The notes beneath the pieces were generated by a model. That model made no database searches. It was not told the DNA's origin and was given only the letters and a program-made list of their open reading frames with translations. The translations under genes were made by a program, and so were the position numbers. A stretch of 28,885 bases of DNA from Paracoccaceae bacterium (GTDB lineage: Bacteria; Pseudomonadota; Alphaproteobacteria; Rhodobacterales; Rhodobacteraceae): contig JAKITE010000024.1 of NCBI GenBank assembly GCA_021648225.1, positions 1-28,885 on the forward strand, written 5' to 3'. Of the stretch, positions 1 through 7,397 are shown in pieces. Each line of letters begins with the position of its first letter. The stretch's first letter is position 1.

Positions 1-400
1 AGTGACCCGAATGGCGCAGTTTTTCCACCAGTTGCCCCAGGGACTCTTCCTCATCAACCGCTTCAATATCGACCCGCGGCACCATGACATCCTCGACCCG
101 CATGCCGGATAGTTTGAGCACATTGGCCAGCATGGTGCGTTCGGTTCCGCTGAAGGAGGTCGCTTCGTCCCCTTCGGCCTGCAAAGCCAGACTAAGGTCT
201 TCGCGCAGGGAGGGGTTGGCGGCGGAAAAATATCCCTTTATGCGGGCCCAGAGCCCGGTGGAACTGCTCGCATCGGAATGATGGTTCAACGCGCCTGTTA
301 AACGATTTGGCTCATGGTCTGATTTTGGGGAACCATGTGGGTCGCCCTTGGGGCGATGCGGCCGGGGCGCCGCGGCGGTCGACTGGTCGGGTTCGTTCAT
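1..400 (-). CDS. corC: CorC/HlyC (YbeX) family CBS-domain protein, N-terminal part only
   Basis: The frame opens with ATG at 400 and stays open to base 1, so only about 133 N-terminal residues are visible. Seen: a Pro/His/Asp-rich disordered N-terminus of roughly 45 residues, then the helical segment preceding the CBS pair, and near residues 107-112 the motif VMVPRVDI, which matches the conserved (V)M(I/V)PR(x)D/S motif opening the first CBS domain of CorC/YbeX/HlyC-type proteins. Family knowledge: these are cytosolic CBS-pair plus CorC_HlyC proteins linked to Mg/Co homeostasis and ribosome maturation, and they usually follow ybeY. That is exactly the context here, 96 bp downstream of ybeY on the same strand. 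No clear Shine-Dalgarno sits before the ATG and no alternative in-frame start was seen just upstream. The CBS domains and C-terminus lie outside the window. Confidence 0.85.
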   Translation of the reverse strand, partial: MNEPDQSTAAAPRPHRPKGDPHGSPKSDHEPNRLTGALNHHSDASSSTGLWARIKGYFSAANPSLREDLSLALQAEGDEATSFSGTERTMLANVLKLSGMRVEDVMVPRVDIEAVDEEESLGQLVEKLRHSGH

Positions 401-450
401 GGTGTGGTCCGCAAAAACAGCGCGGGGGTTTCTCCGTTTGTTATTTGGTT

Positions 451-470
451 AAAAAGGCCCCATTGGGGGC
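451..470 (-). terminator. Rho-independent terminator or attenuator between ybeY and corC
   Basis: Read on the minus strand, a 5-bp all-GC stem (GCCCC 470-466 with GGGGC 461-457) closes a CAAT tetraloop and is followed after one C by five T residues (455-451). It lies 27 bp after the ybeY stop and 50 bp before the corC start. The short stem argues for partial termination or attenuation rather than a complete stop. Confidence 0.5.
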
Positions 471-496
471 AAAATATGCGCAAACATATGCCAGAA

Positions 497-1000
497 TCAG
501 TCTTCATAGGGGTTATCTATCCCTATTTGCATCAGAATGTCTATTTCAAGGCTTTCCATCTGCTTGGCATCTTTGTCATTTTCATGATCATACCCAAGGA
601 TGTGTAAAAATCCATGTAGCACGAGATGCGCAAAATGATCGGCAAAAGGCTTTTGTTGTGTCTTTGCTTCGCTGATAATCGTTTGACGGGCCAGAACAAT
701 ATCCCCCATCATGCCGCAAAGGGGTGCAAATGCATCAATCTGGGGAAAAGAAAGAACATTGGTGGTTTTATCCAGCTTTCGCCATTTTGAGTTCAGCTGA
801 CGCTGTGCCTCATCATTTGAAAGCACAACACATATTTCACAGGGGCCAATGACAACGGGCGTAATAACCTGCATGGCTTTTTCAATGGAGGCAATAACCA
901 GATTTTGCACCTGTTTATCCTGCCAATGCGCATCCAAATAAACAATATCAATTTCCAGAGGGAACAATTCGTTTTTCCCAAAAACTTCTAAAACTGTCAT
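497..1000 (-). CDS. ybeY: Endoribonuclease YbeY (16S rRNA 3' maturation / ribosome quality control)
   Basis: This 167-residue protein matches the UPF0054/YbeY family in length and in its C-terminal zinc motif: residues around 126-140 read HLVLHGFLHILGYDH, giving the three metal-ligand histidines of the HGxLHLxGYDH signature. YbeY is a single-strand-specific metalloendoribonuclease acting in the cytosol on rRNA maturation and 70S quality control. The ATG at 1000 overlaps the phoH stop by 4 bp (ATGA), indicating translational coupling. The N-terminal half also carries the family pattern with a NVLSFP strand near residue 80. The neighbourhood miaB-phoH-ybeY-corC is the widely conserved arrangement, which supports the call independently of the motif. 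Confidence 0.95.
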   Translation of the reverse strand: MTVLEVFGKNELFPLEIDIVYLDAHWQDKQVQNLVIASIEKAMQVITPVVIGPCEICVVLSNDEAQRQLNSKWRKLDKTTNVLSFPQIDAFAPLCGMMGDIVLARQTIISEAKTQQKPFADHFAHLVLHGFLHILGYDHENDKDAKQMESLEIDILMQIGIDNPYED

Positions 1001-2034
1001 TTTCTGGAGCCGGGAAGCTGCGTTTGCTGATCATAGGCGCGTACAATGCGGGCCACCAGTGGATGACGCACCACATCCTCAAAAGAAAACCTTGAAATAT
1101 TTACCCCATCAACCCCGTTGAGCAGATCGACAGCCTGCACAAGTCCTGAAACCTGCCCGGGGGGCAGATCAACCTGCGAGGGGTCGCCGGTTACGATCAT
1201 TTTGGAGTTTTCCCCCATGCGGGTAAGAAACATTTTCATCTGCATGGCCGTTGTGTTTTGCGCCTCATCCAGAATAATCACTGCATTGGATAAGGTACGC
1301 CCGCGCATAAAGGCCAGCGGCGCGATTTCAATCACTTTATCCTCGATCATTTTTTCAACCTGTTTGGCAGGCAGAAAATCATTCAGCGCATCATAAAGCG
1401 GCTGCATATAGGGGTCGACTTTTTCTTTCAGATCGCCCGGCAAAAACCCCAGCCGCTCTCCGGCCTCAACGGCAGGGCGCGACAGGATAATCCGGTCAAC
1501 GCGGCCCTCGATCAGGTATGAAACCGCCACCGCCATTGCCAGATAGGTTTTGCCGGTGCCCGCCGGACCCAAGCCAAACACCAGTTCATGGTCAAATAAG
1601 GACCGCACATAACTGTTTTGAGCTTTGGTGCGCGGTTCAACCACTTTTTTACGGGTGCGCACCTCAACCCGATTGCCCGAAAACATCTCGATCTGATCAC
1701 CGCTTAGAGGCTCCTCGAATATTTCCGCAGGCATGCGAATGGCGGCATCCACATCTGCCGGTTCCATTTCACGCCCATCCTCAAGCCGCCCGTAAAGCGC
1801 GCGCAGGGTTGCCTCGGCATGTTTGCGCGCGTCGAGATCGCCCAAAATGGCCAATTCATTGCCGCGCCGATTAATCTGCACATCTATGGCGGTTTCGATT
1901 TTGGTCAGGTTTGAATCCAGCTCTCCACACAGATCAATCAGCAAGCGGTTGTTGCCAAAGGTAATATTGGTTTGCGCCGAGGTTTCGGTTTTGTCGGCAA
2001 CGGTGCTGTGTATCGTCAAGTCGGGGTTTTCCAA
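997..2034 (-). CDS. phoH: PhoH-like (YbeZ) P-loop ATPase
   Basis: This 345-residue protein has an N-terminal KH-like/nucleotide-binding region, then a P-loop GPAGTGKT near residues 156-163 and a Walker B segment ending ILDEAQN near residue 257. The motif TGDPSQVDLP follows, as in all PhoH/YbeZ proteins. YbeZ is a cytosolic ATPase that physically and functionally partners YbeY and carries a presumed RNA-helicase-like role. The best available start is TTG at 2034, because an in-frame stop lies six codons further upstream and no ATG occurs before the conserved core. The exact start is therefore uncertain, with no strong ribosome binding site. It follows miaB by 50 bp and overlaps ybeY by 4 bp. 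Despite its name, it lies outside the phosphate locus further right and need not be phosphate regulated. Confidence 0.93.
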   Translation of the reverse strand: MENPDLTIHSTVADKTETSAQTNITFGNNRLLIDLCGELDSNLTKIETAIDVQINRRGNELAILGDLDARKHAEATLRALYGRLEDGREMEPADVDAAIRMPAEIFEEPLSGDQIEMFSGNRVEVRTRKKVVEPRTKAQNSYVRSLFDHELVFGLGPAGTGKTYLAMAVAVSYLIEGRVDRIILSRPAVEAGERLGFLPGDLKEKVDPYMQPLYDALNDFLPAKQVEKMIEDKVIEIAPLAFMRGRTLSNAVIILDEAQNTTAMQMKMFLTRMGENSKMIVTGDPSQVDLPPGQVSGLVQAVDLLNGVDGVNISRFSFEDVVRHPLVARIVRAYDQQTQLPGSRK

Positions 2035-2084
2035 TCGGTTGATTTGCTTAAATCATGCCCCATGCAAGGGCGCAGAGCAAGGAT

Positions 2085-3395
2085 TTAGCTGATTAAATCA
2101 CCAACAAGCGAATTGCGCTCGGATCGCGTTACTTTGATGTTCACGATTTTACCAATCAGGGATTTATCCGCCTGACAATGCACCGCCTGCAAATACGGCG
2201 ATTTACCGACCAGTTGCCCCGGGTCTCGTGCCGGTTTTTCCAGCAAAACCGGCAGGGTTTTGCCCACCATGCTTTGCTGGAAATCCATCTGGTGACCGGT
2301 TAGCAATTTTTGCAAGCGCTGCAAGCGGTCATTGGCAATATCGGCGTCCACAAGGCCACGATTGGCCGCAGGCGTGCCGGGGCGCACGGAATATTTGAAA
2401 GAATAGGCCATGGCATAACGCACCTGTTCGCACAGCTCCAATGTTGCCTGAAAATCGGATTCTTCCTCCTCGGGGAAACCAACAATAAAATCGCCCGACA
2501 GGGCAATATCGGGCCGCACCGCGCGGATTTTATCCAGAATTTTCAGATAATCCGCAGCAGTATGTTTGCGGTTCATGCGTTTCAAAATTTTATCGCTGCC
2601 CGATTGAACCGGCAGGTGCAGATACGGCATCAGCTTTTCAACATCGCCATGGGCGGCGATCAGATCATCCCCCATATCGGCAGGGTGCGAGGTGGTAAAC
2701 CGGATGCGTTCCAACCCGTCGATCTTGGCCATTTCGCGAATTAGCCGTGCCAAGCTCCAGTCATCCGCCAGATACGCATTTACGTTTTGCCCCAAAAGAT
2801 TAATCTCGGCCACGCCGCGTTCGACCAGATCCCGGGCCTCGGCCAGCAGTTTTTGAGGCGGGCGCGACACCTCGGAACCCCGCGTATAAGGCACCACGCA
2901 AAAAGCGCAGAATTTATCGCAGCCTTCTTGCACGGTCAAAAACGCGCTGGGCGCACGCCGTGCTTTGGGGCCGCGCGGCAGGTGGTCAAATTTATCCTCA
3001 ATGGGGAAATCCGTATCAATGGCGCGCTTGCCCGCATCAACCTTGGCCAGCATTTCGGGCAAACGATGATAGGCTTGCGGCCCGACCACCAGATCAACCA
3101 TAGGCTGGCGATGGATGATTTCCTCACCCTCGGCCTGCGCCACACAGCCTGCCACGCCGATTTTCAGATCGGGCTTGGCGTCTTTGAATTTGCGATACCG
3201 GCCCAGTTCGGAATAGATTTTCTCGGCAGCTTTTTCGCGAATATGACAGGTATTCAGCAGAATCATATCCGCATCATCGGGTTTTTCCACCAGATCATAG
3301 CCAGTCGATGTAATAGCATCAGCCATACGCTCGCTGTCATAGACATTCATCTGACAGCCATAGGTTTTGATATACAGTTTTTTAGGGGCTTTCAT
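2085..3395 (-). CDS. miaB: tRNA-2-methylthio-N6-dimethylallyladenosine synthase MiaB
   Basis: MiaB is a radical-SAM methylthiotransferase that adds the 2-methylthio group to i6A37 of tRNA. From ATG at 3395 the protein has 436 residues, the usual size. Visible domains are an N-terminal UPF0004/MTTase domain with cysteines C14, C50 and C84 (one [4Fe-4S] site), the radical SAM triad C159-x3-C163-x2-C166 (second cluster), the SPHPADMG-like radical-SAM core stretch, and a C-terminal TRAM domain. The frame stays open 61 codons upstream, but that part overlaps mucR and shows no family similarity, so the internal ATG beginning MKAPKKLYIKTYGCQMN is chosen. It leads the operon miaB-phoH-ybeY-corC. Confidence 0.96.
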   Translation of the reverse strand: MKAPKKLYIKTYGCQMNVYDSERMADAITSTGYDLVEKPDDADMILLNTCHIREKAAEKIYSELGRYRKFKDAKPDLKIGVAGCVAQAEGEEIIHRQPMVDLVVGPQAYHRLPEMLAKVDAGKRAIDTDFPIEDKFDHLPRGPKARRAPSAFLTVQEGCDKFCAFCVVPYTRGSEVSRPPQKLLAEARDLVERGVAEINLLGQNVNAYLADDWSLARLIREMAKIDGLERIRFTTSHPADMGDDLIAAHGDVEKLMPYLHLPVQSGSDKILKRMNRKHTAADYLKILDKIRAVRPDIALSGDFIVGFPEEEESDFQATLELCEQVRYAMAYSFKYSVRPGTPAANRGLVDADIANDRLQRLQKLLTGHQMDFQQSMVGKTLPVLLEKPARDPGQLVGKSPYLQAVHCQADKSLIGKIVNIKVTRSERNSLVGDLIS

Positions 3396-3459
3396 GCGCC
3401 GATTCCCGATTTTCAGAGTGCTTGCCGCCCCAATAGCCGAGGAACGGCACAAGCGCAAT

Positions 3460-3485
3460 CTATCAGGCGGGGCTATCAGGCGGGG
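3460..3485. repeat. Perfect 13-bp tandem duplication spanning the mucR stop codon
   Basis: CTATCAGGCGGGG occurs twice head to tail, at 3460-3472 and 3473-3485. The right copy contains the mucR stop codon and the left copy lies just beyond it, so the duplication repeats the mucR 3' end including its TGA without altering the protein. Confidence 0.95.
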
Positions 3486-3892
3486 CGCCGTTTTCCCAAA
3501 CCGATCTTTCGGGCCAGTTCCTGGCGTTTCAGCGTATAATTTGGCGCCACCATCGGATAATCCATCGGCAGCCCCCATTTGCTGCGATACTGATCCGGTG
3601 ACAAGCCAAAAACCGTGTTCAAATGCCGCTTGAGCATTTTCATCTTACGGCCATCCTCCAGACAAACCAGATAATCCGCATGGATGGATTCCGAGACCGG
3701 AACCGCTGGCGTAGCGGCGGTTTTGCTGGCAATTCCCAGACGGCTCAGGTCCATCAGTTTTGAATGCACCGTCGAGATCAGCGATGTGATATCTTTGGGG
3801 TCGGTGGGTTTATTGCCAATATGGGCGGCAACAATATCGGATGTCATTCTTAACAAGCTACAGGGATCAACCTCTTCGGGTTTTGTATCCAT
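3476..3892 (-). CDS. mucR: MucR/Ros family transcriptional regulator with degenerate zinc-finger ligands
   Basis: This 138-residue protein is full length for the Ros/MucR family. The N-terminal ~60 residues form the oligomerisation region. The C-terminal domain carries YLVCLEDGRKMKMLKRHL (74-91) and the strongly conserved tail KWGLPMDYPMVAPNY and ARKIGLG. Family knowledge: MucR/Ros proteins are H-NS-like nucleoid regulators of exopolysaccharide, motility and virulence genes, binding AT-rich DNA through a prokaryotic Cys2His2-type finger. Here the ligand set reads C77, D80, H90, with V94/F95 where the last His is expected, so canonical zinc coordination is not preserved. The ATG at 3892 has GGAG 7 nt upstream. 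It sits upstream of miaB on the same strand, separated by 80 bp that hold the 13-bp duplication. Autoregulation through the AT-rich upstream gap is plausible but not demonstrated. Confidence 0.92.
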   Translation of the reverse strand: MDTKPEEVDPCSLLRMTSDIVAAHIGNKPTDPKDITSLISTVHSKLMDLSRLGIASKTAATPAVPVSESIHADYLVCLEDGRKMKMLKRHLNTVFGLSPDQYRSKWGLPMDYPMVAPNYTLKRQELARKIGLGKRRPA

Positions 3893-4208
3893 TACATTTC
3901 TCCGTCAATCAAATAGAAAATCACCGGCGGTTCCCGTCAAAGGCACTGCCAATAATCATAACTTTACAATTTACTTTTCGCCGGACTCCTCCGGACGTGA
4001 ACAAGATACCTGTCCATCATTCATTAATTTTTGACCAAATACAATGGTGTTAACGGATTAACCATGACAGGATTCCTTGAAATCGGTTGTTTTTATTGCA
4101 AAAATCAATTTCCAGCCGGAAAAATTACAGGGTGTTTGAAATTTATTTTGCCACCCCGTATATTTCAAACATAAAATCCGAAACGGTAAGACGGGTTCAG
4201 GAATTGGC
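3893..4208. other. 316-bp AT-rich divergent intergenic region (mucR / cation transporter)
   Basis: No coding frame here is convincing. It must hold the promoters of mucR (minus) and of the cation transporter (plus). Visible structure: a small hairpin CCGGA-ctcc-TCCGG at 3981-3994, several A/T runs of the kind MucR proteins favour (for example around 4089-4110), and the 10-bp inverted repeat at 4133-4171 listed separately. No convincing -35/-10 pair could be assigned by eye. Confidence 0.6.
4133..4171. promoter_or_regulatory. 10-bp inverted repeat upstream of the cation transporter
   Basis: TGTTTGAAAT (4133-4142) and its exact reverse complement ATTTCAAACA (4162-4171) flank a 19-nt spacer, 37 bp before the transporter ATG. 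The arms are AT-rich, so this resembles a two-half-site protein operator more than a terminator. No known metalloregulator box is matched. Confidence 0.5.
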
Positions 4209-5102
4209 ATGCAGATAAAACCAAAAAGCAACGCTCCCGGGCATCAATTAAACCTTTCGGCCGGTTCGGCATCCGTCATTGTGGCGGTGTCGCTGGTGTT
4301 GTTAAAGCTATGGGCCTTTGCCGAAACCGGGTCTTTGTCGGTTGCAGCCAGCTTGACAGATTCAGCGCTGGACCTGATTATTTCGGTATCAGGCCTATTG
4401 GCGATTATCTATTCGGCCCGCCCTGCGGATAGCGACCATACCTTTGGCCATAATTCAGCCGAAGACATCGCCGCATTGGGCCAAGCAGCGTTACTGACCG
4501 TTTCGGCAGGCGCAATCACATGGGGCGCGATCAGCCGTTTGTTACAGCCCGAACCGCATTTGCTGACCTCGGAAACCCGGGGCATTATGGTGATGGGGTT
4601 TTCGGTTGTTCTGACCCTGGCCTTGGTTTTGTGGCAGCGCCGCGTTTACAAAGAAACCGGATCAAAGGTCGTGCAGGCGGATAGTCTGCATTATATTTCC
4701 GACCTTGTTCCGAATATTGGCGCGATACTGGCGCTGGCGGCCTCGGCCTATTTTGCGGTGCCCCAGATTGATTCCATCGTGGCACTGGCAGCGGCGATGA
4801 TTTTATTCAGCGGTGCCTATCGCATCGGGCGATTGGCTTTTGATGCCCTGATGGACCGCGCGGCCGATGCTGACACGATTACCATAATTACCGACATTCT
4901 GGATGGCTGGCCAAAAGTTTACGGCTATCATGACCTGAAAACCCGTATGTCCGGTGCCAAGGTTTTTGTGCAGGTCCATATTGAACTGGACGGCAAACAA
5001 TCGCTGGAATCAGCCCATTTGATCGGTAAAAACCTAAAAGCCGAGATCACAAAATCTATCCCCTTTGTTGAGGTAATCATCCACAAAGACCTTAGGAAAT
5101 AA
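4209..5102 (+). CDS. Cation diffusion facilitator (FieF-like metal efflux transporter)
   Basis: This 297-residue protein has the six-helix CDF architecture and a cytosolic C-terminal metal-sensing domain (about 210-297). Metal-site residues are visible: D51 and D55 in TM2 (SLTDSALDL) and H161/D165 in TM5 (ADSLHYISD), the DxxxD/HxxxD quartet typical of the FieF/Zn-Fe branch. The FieF-like loop DHTFGHNSAED is also present. Such inner-membrane proteins exchange protons for divalent cations (Zn2+, Fe2+, Cd2+ or Co2+) out of the cytosol; the true substrate cannot be read from sequence. It is transcribed alone, preceded by a long regulatory gap with an inverted repeat. Its last 11 bp overlap the convergent hybrid-kinase gene. 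Confidence 0.93.
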   Translation: MQIKPKSNAPGHQLNLSAGSASVIVAVSLVLLKLWAFAETGSLSVAASLTDSALDLIISVSGLLAIIYSARPADSDHTFGHNSAEDIAALGQAALLTVSAGAITWGAISRLLQPEPHLLTSETRGIMVMGFSVVLTLALVLWQRRVYKETGSKVVQADSLHYISDLVPNIGAILALAASAYFAVPQIDSIVALAAAMILFSGAYRIGRLAFDALMDRAADADTITIITDILDGWPKVYGYHDLKTRMSGAKVFVQVHIELDGKQSLESAHLIGKNLKAEITKSIPFVEVIIHKDLRK

Positions 5103-7317
5103 TTTTTTGATTTGACAGACAGGCTGATATTTCAGCGATCAGATTTTTTTGCAAAATCGGTTTGCTCAAGAACCCGTCCATGCCTGCTGCGATACAATCC
5201 AGCCGGTCGGATTCAAACGCATTGGCGGTCAGGGCAATGATCGGTGTCGGTATGCGTTGCTCTGCGGTTTCAATATTGCGGATTTTTCGGGTGGCTTCCA
5301 GCCCGCCCATTACCGGCATTGAAACATCCATCAAAACCACATCGGTGTCGCCGCTTAAGAACATATCAATCGCTTTTTCCCCGTTTTCGGCAAACCGGAT
5401 TTCGACATCTTGGTTTTCAAGCATTTTTTGCAGGATAAACTGGTTGGTTTTATTGTCTTCGGCCACCAGAATTTTCAACCCCTGAGGCAGATCCGTTGCC
5501 AAAACAGGGGGTTTTGGCGCAATGGTTTCACCTGAATCCGCCAGTGGCAATGTTGCGCTAAAGGTAAAAACCGATCCCGTGCCTTCGACCGAACTGACAG
5601 AAATATCGCCCCCCATCTGTTTTGCCAATGCTTTGCTAATGCTTAATCCCAATCCGGTTCCGTCTACCTTGCGGGTTGATTTGGCATCGATCTGGGTAAA
5701 GGCGTTAAATACAGTGTCAATCTGGGCCGGAGCAATGCCGATACCTGTGTCTTTGACCACCACCGAAAAATGGCACTGGCCATCCATCATCTGGCGTTTG
5801 GTGGCTACGCTCACCTGACCGGTTTCGGTAAATTTAATGGCGTTGCCAACCAGATTAATAATAATCTGCCGAATGCGGCCTTTGTCGCCGATCAGGTCTT
5901 GCCCCGGGGGCATATCTGCCAGAATCAGCGCCAGACCTTTTTGTTTTGCACCGGGCGCTAACAATTCAACCAACGACTGCACCAGCGATTCGGGCGCAAA
6001 CGCAGCGGTTTTCAGCTGCATTTTGCCAGCCTCAAGCCGTGAGAAATTTAAGATGTCATCAATGATTGACAGCAATGCCTCGCCGGATTCAGAGATGATT
6101 TTGGCATATTGTGCCTGTTGGTCACTAAGCGTTGTGCTGGTTAAAAGATCAGCCATGCCAACAATGCCGTTCATCGGGGTCCGGATTTCATGGCTCATGG
6201 TTGCCAGAAATTCCGATTTGGCGCGCAACGCGTTTTCAGCCTCGATTTTGGCGTCTGCCAAGGCCAGCGCGTTTTTCTTGGCTTTGGAAATATCCCGTTC
6301 TACACAGAAATTCAGGATATGTTTTCCGTCTTTGTCAAATATCGGCGTGATGCTGCTTTCCATCCAGACCCGCCCGCCGGATTTGGTTTTATTTTCGATT
6401 TCAACCCGGATATGGCGAGGGTCCTGTGCAATGGCCCTGATTTTATTGAGCGCCTGTTTCGAGGTCCACGGCCCATCCAGCAACACGCCGATATGTTGGC
6501 CAACAGCTTCGTCGAATGTATAACCGGTAATGCTGGTAAATTTGGCATTTACCCAGGTGATTTTTGCATCGGGGGTAGAAATAATAATGCCGTCATTCAC
6601 ATTTTCAGCCACCATCGCCAGCTTGCTGGCCTCGCGCTGTTGTGCCTCCAGTTTTGCGTTAACAATGTTGCTGTCACGTTCGGCAACAATGATTTTGCGC
6701 ATATTGGCGCGGTTATAGGCCTGATAGCTATACAAGAAAGTCATCAATCTGGTAATCACATATGCCAGAATCAATGCGGCACCAAAATCAACAATCAGCA
6801 CCTTTTTATCGGTCAGGCCCAGACTGAAATCGACAATAAAAAGCGTAATAACCGCCAGGCCAAACAAAACCTGTTTGATGCGGGTGATCAGCTGGAAATA
6901 ATAGATCGCCATGCCCGCATCAATGACCGAACTGGTTAGCATGACAAGCGCAAAAAAATGGGCGTGCGGGCCGCCGATCAGCCAGATTACACTAATGGCA
7001 AAGGCAACCGATCCGGATTGCAACATCGCTGTGGCCACTGCTATTTTTCGCAAGGCTAAAAATTGATCGGTTTGAAAACGATGGGTCATGATGCGCCGCA
7101 ATACCAGCGTATCGAGTATTTCTGCACTGGCAGTCAGGGCAAACAGGCCAATAGCATATGCAGGCGACAATAAAAAAATGATCGAGACACCTGAAATTGC
7201 CAATACCACCATACGCGGCCAGAAAAACCCCAGCCGTGATCGGCAATAGCGCCAGAACAACCCTTCGGCTGAGGCGTTTTTGTCAAATTTTTCAAGCGCC
7301 GCTGAAAACTTAGTCAC
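5092..7317 (-). CDS. Membrane-bound hybrid histidine kinase with PAS and receiver domains
   Basis: This 741-residue protein has, in order: a hydrophobic N-terminal region (about 35-200) with probably six transmembrane segments and no large periplasmic domain; a PAS domain (about 230-345) followed by a PAC-like segment; HisKA with phosphoacceptor H376 in SHEIRTPMNG; HATPase_c with the N-box around N488/N492, G1 DTGIGI from D523 and G2 GTGLGLS; and a C-terminal receiver with acidic pair E620/D621, phosphoacceptor D664, T698 and K719. All catalytic residues are present, so it should autophosphorylate and relay internally. There is no Hpt domain or partner regulator next to it, making it an orphan with unknown signal. 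The start is GTG at 7317, with AAAAGG about 9 nt upstream. It is convergent with the cation transporter (11-bp overlap) and 80 bp downstream of the peptidase gene. Confidence 0.93.
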   Translation of the reverse strand: MTKFSAALEKFDKNASAEGLFWRYCRSRLGFFWPRMVVLAISGVSIIFLLSPAYAIGLFALTASAEILDTLVLRRIMTHRFQTDQFLALRKIAVATAMLQSGSVAFAISVIWLIGGPHAHFFALVMLTSSVIDAGMAIYYFQLITRIKQVLFGLAVITLFIVDFSLGLTDKKVLIVDFGAALILAYVITRLMTFLYSYQAYNRANMRKIIVAERDSNIVNAKLEAQQREASKLAMVAENVNDGIIISTPDAKITWVNAKFTSITGYTFDEAVGQHIGVLLDGPWTSKQALNKIRAIAQDPRHIRVEIENKTKSGGRVWMESSITPIFDKDGKHILNFCVERDISKAKKNALALADAKIEAENALRAKSEFLATMSHEIRTPMNGIVGMADLLTSTTLSDQQAQYAKIISESGEALLSIIDDILNFSRLEAGKMQLKTAAFAPESLVQSLVELLAPGAKQKGLALILADMPPGQDLIGDKGRIRQIIINLVGNAIKFTETGQVSVATKRQMMDGQCHFSVVVKDTGIGIAPAQIDTVFNAFTQIDAKSTRKVDGTGLGLSISKALAKQMGGDISVSSVEGTGSVFTFSATLPLADSGETIAPKPPVLATDLPQGLKILVAEDNKTNQFILQKMLENQDVEIRFAENGEKAIDMFLSGDTDVVLMDVSMPVMGGLEATRKIRNIETAEQRIPTPIIALTANAFESDRLDCIAAGMDGFLSKPILQKNLIAEISACLSNQKIIS

Positions 7318-7397
7318 TGCAAAACCTTTTGAATCGAATCCGTGCTGCTCAACTTAAAAATCAATATCAGGCAGTTGTTAACAATTTATTTTTCGGG

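Noticed and set aside
2787..3539. 250-codon plus-strand frame opposite miaB
   Set aside because: Shadow of miaB; the minus-strand frame contains all radical-SAM cysteines.
3890..3898. Start-stop element ATGTAATG overlapping the mucR start
   Set aside because: The first ATG is only 2 nt from the GGAG motif, too close to be used; probably coincidental.
6190..6939. 249-codon plus-strand frame opposite the hybrid kinase
   Set aside because: No recognisable domain and it lies entirely within a well-supported gene.
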